A stretch of DNA of 64,000 nt, taken from Clostridia bacterium. GTDB lineage: Bacteria; Bacillota; Clostridia; Christensenellales; Aristaeellaceae. Made by a program: the position numbers and the translations under genes. The notes under the pieces were generated by a model. The model searched no databases. It was not told the origin of the DNA and worked only from the letters and a program-made list of their open reading frames with translations. The stretch is taken from NCBI GenBank assembly GCA_017543905.1, contig JAFYFC010000043.1, positions 1 to 64,000 on the forward strand, in the 5' to 3' direction. This document shows, piece by piece, positions 35,405 through 43,479 of this stretch; positions within the stretch are counted from its first letter, which is position 1; the number at the start of each line of letters is the position of its first letter.

Positions 35405-36523
35405 TCAGGCGTCCACGTCCACTATCATGACGGCGTCCGAAATCTTGCGCCCGTCCTTGGAGGGCTCGTTTATCACCCTGTCCCCCCAGGTGAGCATAGT
35501 GGATTCGCCTCCGTCGAGATTGTACGCCTGCACGCAGCCTATATCGCTCATAAGCTGCGCCAGCGCCTCGAACGTGATGCCCCGCGAGGTCTCCGAGCGT
35601 CCGTCCACAGTTACGAAGCAGTAATGTCCCGGCTCGAAATAGCCTATCGCGGTACGCGGGTTTTTCTTTTTGACTGCGTTGGTGGCGTTGAAGCTTTTGC
35701 AGGGACGGCCGTTTTCGTCAAGCAGCTCGGGTCCGAAGGACCACGCCTGATACGCGCCGTTTTTAACCAGCGTCGCGCTGTCCCATTCCTTGCTCTGGTA
35801 AGTGAGCATCGTGCCGTCCCAGTTGATAACGCACGCGTCGAAGGTGGAGTGCTTGCTGCGGTACATGACGCCGTTTCTGATGACGACGCCGTTTTGACGG
35901 TTGCCGTAATAGTCGCCGTTTATCGCGACCACCGCGTTCGTGCGCGCGGCCATGCTCTGTGTCCACTCGTAAAAGCCGCTGCCGTACTGATCCTGCGCAA
36001 AGCAGGTCTGGAAGCAGTTTATGTTGCTTATATATATGTCCGTTATGTAATACGTGCATTCGTAGACCGACGCGCCGTTTCCGAACGTGAGCGTGTCTTT
36101 GGTTACGGCTATGTTTAGATTCTTGCTCTGATAGCGGTACGTGCCGTCCTCGCCGTCTGCGCGTATCACCTCGCCCTGCGTGAACTTGTCTGCAAATTTG
36201 TTTGCGAACACTCCGGGCGGGTCAGGCTCGGGCTCGGGCGTCTGAGTCGGTTCGGGGGTGCGCTCGGGGCTCGGCGTCTCCTGCAGCGTAGGCGTTTCCT
36301 CCGGCTGGGCCGTGGAAGCGGGCGTCAGAGTTGCCTCAGGCGCGGGCGTTTCCTGCGCGGAGACGGTCGCGGGCGCGGTCGGCCGCGCGATAATTATGTT
36401 TTCAGATTCCATGCGGCTGGGTCTTACGTGGTGAAAATATGCAAACACCACCAGCACTATGCCGGTAAGCAGTATATCCAGTATTATAACGAGCCACAGA
36501 GGCTTCGGGCGTTGTTTGAGCAT
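35405..36523 (-). CDS. Membrane-anchored phosphodiester glycosidase (NAGPA-type), paralogue 1
   Basis: The 372-residue protein repeats the layout of its neighbour: nearly identical N-terminal membrane anchor ('[20 protein letters not shown]'), a shorter Thr/Pro/Glu linker (~45-105) and the phosphodiester glycosidase domain (~110-372) with '[20 protein letters not shown]', '[19 protein letters not shown]' and '[16 protein letters not shown]'. GGGAGGAAC precedes the ATG. It is the first gene of a minus-strand run of ten closely spaced genes ending with rsmI. Likely acts outside the cell on a sugar phosphodiester; substrate unknown. Confidence 0.88.
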   Translation of the reverse strand: MLKQRPKPLWLVIILDILLTGIVLVVFAYFHHVRPSRMESENIIIARPTAPATVSAQETPAPEATLTPASTAQPEETPTLQETPSPERTPEPTQTPEPEPDPPGVFANKFADKFTQGEVIRADGEDGTYRYQSKNLNIAVTKDTLTFGNGASVYECTYYITDIYISNINCFQTCFAQDQYGSGFYEWTQSMAARTNAVVAINGDYYGNRQNGVVIRNGVMYRSKHSTFDACVINWDGTMLTYQSKEWDSATLVKNGAYQAWSFGPELLDENGRPCKSFNATNAVKKKNPRTAIGYFEPGHYCFVTVDGRSETSRGITFEALAQLMSDIGCVQAYNLDGGESTMLTWGDRVINEPSKDGRKISDAVMIVDVDA

Positions 36524-36552
36524 TTGTTCCTCCCGCAGGGTTAATCATCGTT

Positions 36553-36582
36553 ATTTTACTCCATCACGCCCGTGTATTGCAA
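36553..36582 (-). promoter_or_regulatory. Probable promoter of the ten-gene minus-strand operon
   Basis: TTGCAA (36577-36582) and TAAAAT (36553-36558) on the minus strand with an 18-nt spacer, about 30 nt upstream of the first gene. Confidence 0.5.
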
Positions 36583-36712
36583 GCGTTTTTATGATAATAT
36601 AACGAATATACAGTATTGAAAGCTTTACCCAATATTAAGCGGGTCATGATGCGGCGGCGGCGGCTTTGCGGTATAATATACTGAATAATTATTGAAAACC
36701 GGAGAACACAGA

Positions 36713-38341
36713 TTGGAAAACTTTGAATTTCAGATTTCAGACGAAACCCGGCGCGCGATCGCCGATATGGGCTACGAAAAGCCCACGCCCATACAGGAGA
36801 TGACCATCACCCCCCTGCTGAACGGCAGAGACCTGATCGGGCAGGCGCAGACCGGCACCGGCAAGACCGCCGCCTTCGGCATACCGATGATCGAAAAGGT
36901 CGACGGCAGCGATAAAAGCGTGCAGGCGCTGGTTTTAAGCCCCACGCGCGAGCTCGCGGTGCAGACCGCGGGTGAAATAGCCAAGCTGGCAAAGTACCGT
37001 CCCGGACTGCGGGTGCTGGCCGTATACGGCGGACAGCCCATCGAAAGGCAGCTGCGCGAGCTCAGATACGGCGTGCAGATAATAGTCGGAACGCCCGGCC
37101 GCGTGATGGATCATCTGGACCGCGGCACGCTGGACATATCGCGCATAAGCATGTGCGTGCTGGACGAGGCGGACGAGATGCTCGACATGGGCTTCCGCGA
37201 GGATATAGAAAACATACTTTCGCGTACGAACGAAAGCCGGCAGACCGCGCTGTTTTCCGCGACGATGCCGCTGCCTATAATGAGTCTTGCGCAGAAGTAC
37301 CTAAGGGAGCCGGAGTTTCTGAAGGTGCAGAATACCACGCTGACCGTGGACGCGGTAAAGCAGACGTATATACAGGTGCGCTCGTTCCACAAAACGGAAT
37401 TGCTCGCGCGGCTGCTGGTGCGCGACAATATAGGCAAGGCGCTCGTGTTCATGAACACGAAGCTGGGCGTAGAGGACGTGGTGACGGGGCTACAGAGCCG
37501 CGGCTTCGCAGCGGCGGGGCTGCACGGCGACATGCGCCAGATAGAAAGAGACGCTATAATGGAGCGTTTCCGCGCGGGCACGGTCGACATACTGATCGCG
37601 ACCGACGTCGCCGCGCGCGGACTGGATATAGAAAACGTAGAGGCGGTATTCAATTACGATATCCCGCTGGACGTGGAATACTACGTGCACCGCATAGGCC
37701 GCACCGGCCGCGCGGGCAGGGAGGGGCGCGCCTATACGTTCGTGGTGGGCCGCGAGACCGCGCGCATGTGGGACTACCGCAAAATCACGAAGGCGCCGAT
37801 ACTCATAGAGCAACCGCCTTCCGGTGAGGACATACGCCGCGCAGAGGAGGAGCGCTTCATACAAAAAGCGCTCGAAATCGCGGGGAGCGAAGGCCTCGCC
37901 GTGTCCGAGAGCGCGAAAAAGCTGCTTGAAAACGCGAGCGCGGAGAACGTGGTCACCGCGCTGCTTACGCTGCTGGACGGTATGGGCGGACGGAAGATAC
38001 ATCCGGAGCTCGATATCAGAGTGCCCGAGCCTCCGCGCCCGGCCCCGCGTCCTGCGCCTGCGCGCTTTACTGGCGCGCCCGCAGGCAGATACGGCCGCCC
38101 CGCTCCGGGCAGGCCGGAACGCGGCAAAAGCGAGCCAGACAGATATAAGCGCGGCGGCGACTTCCGCAAGGGCGCTAAGCCCTACCGGGACGAAAGGCCG
38201 CACGAGCACGGCAAGCGGAATTATTACGACCCGCGCACGCAGCAGAAGCCTGCCGTAAAGCGGCCGCCCCTGATACACGGCGGCAGCGGCAAGCGCGTAC
38301 CGCACGAAAAAAGCACGCACGCGAAAAGCGGAGAGGAATAA
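36713..38341 (+). CDS. DEAD-box RNA helicase (CshA/DeaD-like)
   Basis: The 542-residue protein has all helicase motifs in order: the Q motif ('GYEKPTPIQ'), Walker A AQTGTGKT (~45), 'PTRELA', 'GTPGRVMDH', DEAD (as 'VLDEADEML'), SAT ('LFSATMP'), 'ATDVAARGLD' and 'HRIGRTGRAG'. The C-terminal ~110 residues are rich in Arg, Pro, Gly and Lys, an RNA-binding tail. It unwinds RNA in ribosome assembly or mRNA decay. The start is a TTG at 36713, 8 nt after GGAG; another in-frame TTG at 36692 sits only ~15 nt after a TATAAT (36672-36677) and is less likely. Confidence 0.93.
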   Translation: MENFEFQISDETRRAIADMGYEKPTPIQEMTITPLLNGRDLIGQAQTGTGKTAAFGIPMIEKVDGSDKSVQALVLSPTRELAVQTAGEIAKLAKYRPGLRVLAVYGGQPIERQLRELRYGVQIIVGTPGRVMDHLDRGTLDISRISMCVLDEADEMLDMGFREDIENILSRTNESRQTALFSATMPLPIMSLAQKYLREPEFLKVQNTTLTVDAVKQTYIQVRSFHKTELLARLLVRDNIGKALVFMNTKLGVEDVVTGLQSRGFAAAGLHGDMRQIERDAIMERFRAGTVDILIATDVAARGLDIENVEAVFNYDIPLDVEYYVHRIGRTGRAGREGRAYTFVVGRETARMWDYRKITKAPILIEQPPSGEDIRRAEEERFIQKALEIAGSEGLAVSESAKKLLENASAENVVTALLTLLDGMGGRKIHPELDIRVPEPPRPAPRPAPARFTGAPAGRYGRPAPGRPERGKSEPDRYKRGGDFRKGAKPYRDERPHEHGKRNYYDPRTQQKPAVKRPPLIHGGSGKRVPHEKSTHAKSGEE

Positions 38342-38350
38342 GCTTAGTTA

Positions 38351-38923
38351 TTAATCCCGAGCACCGTCCCACGGCAGCAGCTTTTCGCCCTTTACGAGAT
38401 ACGCGCTGCGCGCCAACGCCGCCATCGGATCGTCGGAGTGGGAGTCGGAGTAAAACGCGTCCACGCACGCGTCCGGATACTCCGCGCGGAATATTCGCAC
38501 CTTCTCCTGTCCGTGGCAGTTTTTGCCGTGATACAGCCCCGTGTGTATGTCTACGGGCGACGCGAGCACGCGCATCGCGCCCAGACGCGCCATAGCCGGC
38601 GCGATCAGAAATTCCGGCGAAGCGGAAATAATTACGTCCGTATCGCGCTTTTGCGCAAGGTAAAACGGCTTCACGCGGCGAATATTCTTATCCCAGAAGC
38701 GCGCGACCGCCGCCTGCGGGTCGTCGATATCCCGCAAGAACGCGAACATGTCCTGCTTGAAGCGCTGCTTGTCGCGCCTGAGCACGAACAGCGCGCCGTA
38801 TAAAAGCCGCGGCAGGCGCAAAAGCATGCGCGGCGTGCGCAGCAGGCAGTAAGTATAAAAGCGCACGCTCGAATCCCCGCGCAGTATGGTGTTGTCGAAA
38901 TCGTAAACGTTCACGCGCTTCAC
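38351..38923 (-). CDS. HAD-IB family phosphatase (SerB/PgpC-like)
   Basis: The 190-residue protein has HAD motif I 'VYDFDNTIL' (Asp9 and Asp11 nearby) at the N-terminus, motif II 'VIISASPEF' (~98) and motif III/IV 'FYSDSHSDDPMAAL' (~160). A helical cap lies between residues ~20 and 90. This places it in the HAD subfamily IB, which includes phosphoserine and phosphatidylglycerophosphate phosphatases; the substrate cannot be fixed. The start is GTG at 38923; a second GTG three codons on is also possible. It is convergent with the helicase gene, 9 nt apart. Confidence 0.88.
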   Translation of the reverse strand: MKRVNVYDFDNTILRGDSSVRFYTYCLLRTPRMLLRLPRLLYGALFVLRRDKQRFKQDMFAFLRDIDDPQAAVARFWDKNIRRVKPFYLAQKRDTDVIISASPEFLIAPAMARLGAMRVLASPVDIHTGLYHGKNCHGQEKVRIFRAEYPDACVDAFYSDSHSDDPMAALARSAYLVKGEKLLPWDGARD

Positions 38924-38985
38924 CCCGCAGATATATTCGCCGCGGCGCGTGAAAATCCTGTTTGCCGCAAAGAAAGGACTGTAAA

Positions 38986-39969
38986 ATGATACAATCGTTA
39001 CTAAGCGATCCTATAGAAGCGCTCAAAAGCATTCTGTTAATGCTGCCCGCGGTGCTGTTCTCGCTTTCCGTGCACGAGAGCGCGCACGGCTGGGTGGCGG
39101 AAAGGTGCGGCGACCCCACCGCGAGATACGCCGGCCGCATTACGCTGAATCCTCTAAAGCACATCGACCCCTTCGGCTTTCTGTGCATGTTTCTGATAGG
39201 CTTCGGCTGGGCAAAGCCCGTGCCGGTAAACCCGCTTTTGTACAAAAACTATCGCAGGGACGATCTTAAGGTGTCGCTTGCGGGCATCACCGCGAATTTG
39301 TGCCTGTTTCTGATCTGCGTACTGCTGCTTTCCATAATATTTACGGGCGCGCTCGCAAGTCTGCCCGAATACGACAGCGCCGCCGCCGCGCTTGAGGACA
39401 GCGCTGCGCCTGACGTATTCGTGTGGACCGACTCATACGGCGAAAAGCTCTGCTGCTACAACGGCTCTGAGGTCCGCGAAGCGTACGAGCAGTACGCGCT
39501 CTTCCGGACGATGTACGCCGAAGCCCTGCTGGGCTTCGCTTCTGCGGACGCGGAGGAATTGTACAAAACCGCGAGCGGCCTGGTTTACTATGCCGACTTA
39601 GACGGGCAGAAGACCTTCGACTGCTATACAATCATAGACGCCGCCTTCGGCAGAGTCATATCCGTATTGTATCAGATGCTCGTGTACTGCATGTTCATAA
39701 ACCTGGCGCTGGCAGTATTCAACCTGATCCCGATACCGCCGCTTGACGGCTATCACGTGCTGAACGACCTGGTGCTCAAGCAGGACCTGTTCGCGCAGAT
39801 ACGCACTACCCGCATAGCTCAGGGCGTGCTGATAGCGCTGATACTGATAGGCAACTACTTTCCGCAGTACGACGTGATATCCATAGCGATAAACGGCGTG
39901 CGCAACGCGGTTATCCCCTCCATGTTCACGCTTGCGCGCCTTGCCGCGCAGGGGCTGGGTGTCGTGTAA
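38986..39969 (+). CDS. Site-2 protease family (M50) membrane metalloprotease
   Basis: The 327-residue protein has the metalloprotease motif H30-E-S-A-H34 inside the first membrane region, and the second zinc motif region 'NLIPIPPLDGYHV' near residue 250 (LDG). About five hydrophobic segments are present, with a soluble insertion at residues ~125-220. This is the short M50B type (without PDZ domain). It cuts substrates within the membrane; targets unknown. AAAGGA precedes the ATG. The stop codon shares one base with the scpA start codon (TAATG), so the genes are co-translated. Confidence 0.9.
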   Translation: MIQSLLSDPIEALKSILLMLPAVLFSLSVHESAHGWVAERCGDPTARYAGRITLNPLKHIDPFGFLCMFLIGFGWAKPVPVNPLLYKNYRRDDLKVSLAGITANLCLFLICVLLLSIIFTGALASLPEYDSAAAALEDSAAPDVFVWTDSYGEKLCCYNGSEVREAYEQYALFRTMYAEALLGFASADAEELYKTASGLVYYADLDGQKTFDCYTIIDAAFGRVISVLYQMLVYCMFINLALAVFNLIPIPPLDGYHVLNDLVLKQDLFAQIRTTRIAQGVLIALILIGNYFPQYDVISIAINGVRNAVIPSMFTLARLAAQGLGVV

Positions 39970-40727
39970 TGGCGTACGTCGTAGACCTCAAAAAATACAG
40001 GTATTCCGGCCCGCTCGACCTGCTGCTTGATTTGATACGCGAAGCGAAAATCGACATAAAGGACATTTTCATCAGCGAGATAACCGAGCAGTATCTCGAA
40101 AGCATGAAGCAGATCGACGCTCTGGACATGGACAGCGCGAGCGAGTTTTTGCAGATGGCGGCGCTGCTGTTGGAGATCAAATCCCGCCGCCTGCTGCCCA
40201 AGCCGCCCGCACCCGAGGACGAAGACGGGGAATCGGCGGAGGACGCGCTTATACGGCAGCTCGAGGAATACAAAAAATTCAAGGAGCTTTCGGGCGAAAT
40301 GCGTTCGCTCGAGGAGGCCGCGCAGGAATTGTATACGAAGCTGCCCGAGGAGTACCCTCTCCCGCCTCCCACGATAGAGCTGACCGGGCTTACGCTCACC
40401 GCGCTCACGAAGGCGTTTAACCGGGTGCTCAGGCGGCTTGAGGAATTGGCGGAGAACGAACAGTTCGAGGCGTTTTCCCGCCGCGAGGTAAGACGTGAGA
40501 CCTACACGGTCGCGCAGTGCATGGCGCTCATAATGAAGCGGATAAAGGACGGCAGCGTGTCGTTTTTCTCCCTGTTCGAGGAGACGCACTCGCGCGAAGA
40601 AGTGATAAGCGTGTTTCTCGCCTTGCTTGAGCTTATCAAAAACGGGCGCGTGCTCGTAAAGCAGCGCGAGGAATACGAGGACATAACAATCAGCAAAAGG
40701 AGCACGAATGACACTTCGGCCGATTGA
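39969..40727 (+). CDS. scpA: Segregation and condensation protein A
   Basis: The 252-residue protein is a standard ScpA kleisin: 'YSGPLDLLLDLIREAKIDIKDIFISEITEQYLE' at the N-terminus and a C-terminal winged helix ('SFFSLFEETHSREEVISVFLALLELIKNG'). It joins the SMC ATPase heads in chromosome condensation. The usual partner gene scpB is not adjacent: the next gene is an acetyltransferase overlapping scpA by 20 nt. Confidence 0.95.
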   Translation: MAYVVDLKKYRYSGPLDLLLDLIREAKIDIKDIFISEITEQYLESMKQIDALDMDSASEFLQMAALLLEIKSRRLLPKPPAPEDEDGESAEDALIRQLEEYKKFKELSGEMRSLEEAAQELYTKLPEEYPLPPPTIELTGLTLTALTKAFNRVLRRLEELAENEQFEAFSRREVRRETYTVAQCMALIMKRIKDGSVSFFSLFEETHSREEVISVFLALLELIKNGRVLVKQREEYEDITISKRSTNDTSAD

Positions 40728-41211
40728 GGAGCGCGACCGCGCGCTGATCGAAAACCTGTTCAATCTCTACAGAAACGACTTAAGCGCGTACTGCGACGAT
40801 TTCACGAGCCTTGACGCAAGCGGGTATTTCGACTACGGCATCGCCTCCGAGCTTCTGCCCTTCGGAGGCGGCGTCGAGAGCTTTATTATAGAAGAAAACT
40901 CCCGTCCCGCCGGCATCGCAGTCGTGACCGACGCGCGCTACGCGCTTGACGGCTGCCAGTGGCGCTTTCAGGAATTGTATCTTATACGCCCCGCGCGCGG
41001 ACGCGCTCTGGCGCGAAACGCCGCGCGCGCGCTGCTTGCAGCGCATCCGGGCCGCTGGTGCCTGAGCGTGTACCGCAAAAACCTGCCCGCACGCCGCTTC
41101 TGGGACGCGCTCGTACGCAGCTGCGGCACGCCCGTCTATACCGCGCCCGGCGAGGACGGCATGGTGGATACGGTATTCGACACCCGTGCGGATATAGCGG
41201 AGATACCGTGA
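40708..41211 (+). CDS. GNAT family acetyltransferase
   Basis: The 167-residue protein has the GNAT arrangement: 'LRPIEERDRALIENLFNLY' start, a central strand 'QELYLIRPARGRALARNAARALLAAH' with the acetyl-CoA-binding region, and 'LSVYRKNLPARRFWDALV' near residue 120. Substrate unknown. It starts inside the end of scpA (20-nt overlap), so it is the last gene of the M50-scpA unit. Confidence 0.85.
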   Translation: MTLRPIEERDRALIENLFNLYRNDLSAYCDDFTSLDASGYFDYGIASELLPFGGGVESFIIEENSRPAGIAVVTDARYALDGCQWRFQELYLIRPARGRALARNAARALLAAHPGRWCLSVYRKNLPARRFWDALVRSCGTPVYTAPGEDGMVDTVFDTRADIAEIP

Positions 41212-41263
41212 TCGGGCGACGGCCTTATCATGCAAAGTCATATCTGGCTGCCGTTATACAGCT

Positions 41264-41305
41264 AACGGGCTGCTGCAGAAGGCTGAGTATCTGCGGCAGC
41301 CCGTT
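41264..41305. terminator. Hairpin between convergent genes
   Basis: AACGGGCTGC (41264-41273) pairs with GCAGCCCGTT (41296-41305), extended inward by TGCAG/CTGCG. It lies between the acetyltransferase end and the end of the ABC importer operon, but no clear T-run follows on either side. Confidence 0.5.
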
Positions 41306-41335
41306 TCTATATTCTCGCGTTTCAGAGTATTCCGC

Positions 41336-42322
41336 TTATCTTTCTTCCCTGAAATACGACAGTCCCAGCGAGGAGGGGGGCTGGTTTTCGCGCTTGTTGC
41401 GGATAGAGGAGAGGATAAGCACGATTATCGTGAACACGTACGGCAGCATGCGCATAAGGGGCTTGGCGGACATGCTCGGAGTGACGCCCGGGATAGTTGC
41501 GATAAACGAGGAGCAGGACAGCAGTACGCTGAACAAGAACGAGCCGATTATCGTAAGGTGCGGCCGCCACAGCACGAATATGACCAGCGCTATGCTGAGC
41601 CAGCCGTACGCCTCTATGGACAGATACGCCTCATTGGAGGCCATATAGTCCACGATATAGTACAGCCCGCCCAGTCCGGATATGCCGCTGCCTATGCAGG
41701 TGGCGAGGTATTTATAGCGGGACACGTTTATGCCCGCGCTGTCCGCGGTAGCCGGGTTCTCGCCCACCGCGCGCAGATTGAGCCCCGTCTTGGTGCGGTA
41801 CAGAAAGTACGAAGCCGCGATCGTTATTATGACCGCAAGGAAGAACATCACGCCCAAGCGCTGCAGCGAATCCTGCCGGGACGCAAAGGGAAAGCGGAAA
41901 TACTCCTTCGGGATTATAAGATAATTCTGCGCCACCATAAGCTTTTTGTTGCTCATTATGACCTTCATGAGTCCCACGCCGAAGGTGGTCAGCGCAAGGC
42001 CGGTAACGTTCTGGTTCGCGCGCAGGGTAACGGTCAAGAAGCTGTATATAAGCCCCATCAGCACGCCCATCGCGAACGCGCCGAGTATGCCGAGGATTAC
42101 GATCAGAAACGGCGGGAGCCCCGACGCGCCGATAAAGCTCAGCACGAGGCAGCCGCCCGCGCCGCCCATGCACATTATGCCGGGTATGCCCAGATTCAGA
42201 TGTCCGGCTTTTTCGGTAAGCGTTTCGCCGGTCGAGCCGTACATGAAGGTCGCGCCGAAGGCGAGCGAGTCGACGAAGTAATCGAGCAGGTATGTTTTGA
42301 AAAACGCAAAAAACGCCGTCAT
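41336..42322 (-). CDS. Nucleoside ABC importer permease (NupQ/YufQ-like)
   Basis: The 328-residue protein is a permease of the BPD_transp_2 type with about nine hydrophobic segments and the family segments 'YGSTGETLTEKAGHLNLGIPGIMCMGG' near residue 30 and 'NLRAVGENPATADSAGINV' near 180, which recall B. subtilis NupQ. It forms the membrane channel with the next permease. Start overlaps the upstream permease by 4 nt. Confidence 0.92.
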   Translation of the reverse strand: MTAFFAFFKTYLLDYFVDSLAFGATFMYGSTGETLTEKAGHLNLGIPGIMCMGGAGGCLVLSFIGASGLPPFLIVILGILGAFAMGVLMGLIYSFLTVTLRANQNVTGLALTTFGVGLMKVIMSNKKLMVAQNYLIIPKEYFRFPFASRQDSLQRLGVMFFLAVIITIAASYFLYRTKTGLNLRAVGENPATADSAGINVSRYKYLATCIGSGISGLGGLYYIVDYMASNEAYLSIEAYGWLSIALVIFVLWRPHLTIIGSFLFSVLLSCSSFIATIPGVTPSMSAKPLMRMLPYVFTIIVLILSSIRNKRENQPPSSLGLSYFREER

Positions 42323-43479
42323 GCCCGCACCTCCCTCGCGTGTTTGCGGAAGTTCAGCTTGTAATTTATAAAGAATTCACTGCCGATCACGAAAAACAGC
42401 ACCACGCCTATCATTACGTTGGGCAGCGCTCCGGATATGTCGAAGGCAGTGGATATCTGCGACGCGCCGTGATTTAAGAAGGTGATGATCGCGGAGGTAA
42501 GTATCATGATAAGCGGATTAAAGGACGCCAGCCATGCGACCATTATTCCCGTAAAGCCCTGCCCGCCGACGGATTCCGTGTTGACCGTACAGTCGAGCAC
42601 GCCTCCTATCAGGAAGCCCGCAAGCCCGCACAGCATGCCGCTTAAAAGCATCGTGCGGATTATGACCTTTTTTACCTTTATGCCCACATACTGCGCCGTG
42701 CGCAGGGATTCGCCCACCACGTTCAGCTCATACCCGTGCTTGGTGTATTTTATGTATATGTATATAAGCACCGTTACCGCGAGCACGGTCAGGATTATAG
42801 TCAGGTAGTTGCTGTATTTGTGGTTTTTCTTCGCGACAGCCGCAAGGCCGTTGAACAGCGTGGGCATGTCGTCGTTTATGCTTATGGTATTGGAGCCGTT
42901 GGGCACCCACTCCGCAAGGCAGAACGACACGAGATGTATCGCGACGTAGTTCATCATAAGCGTGAACAGCGTTTCGTTCGTGTTCCACTTGGCCTTGAAC
43001 AGCGCGGGTATCAGCGCCCACAGCGCGCCCGCGAGCAGTGCGGCAACCAGCATCGGCGCAAGCAGCCGCGCATCGGCCACGTGCGAGCGCGCGTAGGGCT
43101 CGCCCAGATAGAAGTTCACTCCCACCGCCGCCAGCACGCCCACAAGCGTCTGACCTTCAGCGCCCGTATTCCAAAAGCGCATCCTGAACGCCGGCGTCAG
43201 CGCGACTGATATGCACAAAAGTATCGCGACGTCCTTGGCGAAGGTCCACTTCATGTCGTCGTTTTTGACCACGCCGTCGATAAAGCACTTATAAAACTCG
43301 GTTATGCGCGAAGGCTCGTCTCTGAGCTGCTCGATCAGCGCGAAGGCGATCAGCCCGCACGCGAGCATGCCGCACACAAACGCGAGCACGCGGATAAGCC
43401 AGATAAACACCGGGTTCATGCCGTCGCGCTTGGTTATCCACATGAGCGGTTCCTTGACCCTGTCTTTAGTTGCTTCCAT
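42319..43479 (-). CDS. Nucleoside ABC importer permease (NupP/YufP-like)
   Basis: The 386-residue protein is the second BPD_transp_2 permease, with a longer N-terminus and family segments 'FRMRFWNTGAEGQTLVGVLAA' (~100) and 'GYELNVVGESLRTAQYVGIKV' (~230). Around ten hydrophobic segments are present. It overlaps the ATPase gene by 14 nt and the partner permease gene by 4 nt. Confidence 0.92.
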   Translation of the reverse strand: MEATKDRVKEPLMWITKRDGMNPVFIWLIRVLAFVCGMLACGLIAFALIEQLRDEPSRITEFYKCFIDGVVKNDDMKWTFAKDVAILLCISVALTPAFRMRFWNTGAEGQTLVGVLAAVGVNFYLGEPYARSHVADARLLAPMLVAALLAGALWALIPALFKAKWNTNETLFTLMMNYVAIHLVSFCLAEWVPNGSNTISINDDMPTLFNGLAAVAKKNHKYSNYLTIILTVLAVTVLIYIYIKYTKHGYELNVVGESLRTAQYVGIKVKKVIIRTMLLSGMLCGLAGFLIGGVLDCTVNTESVGGQGFTGIMVAWLASFNPLIMILTSAIITFLNHGASQISTAFDISGALPNVMIGVVLFFVIGSEFFINYKLNFRKHAREVRA

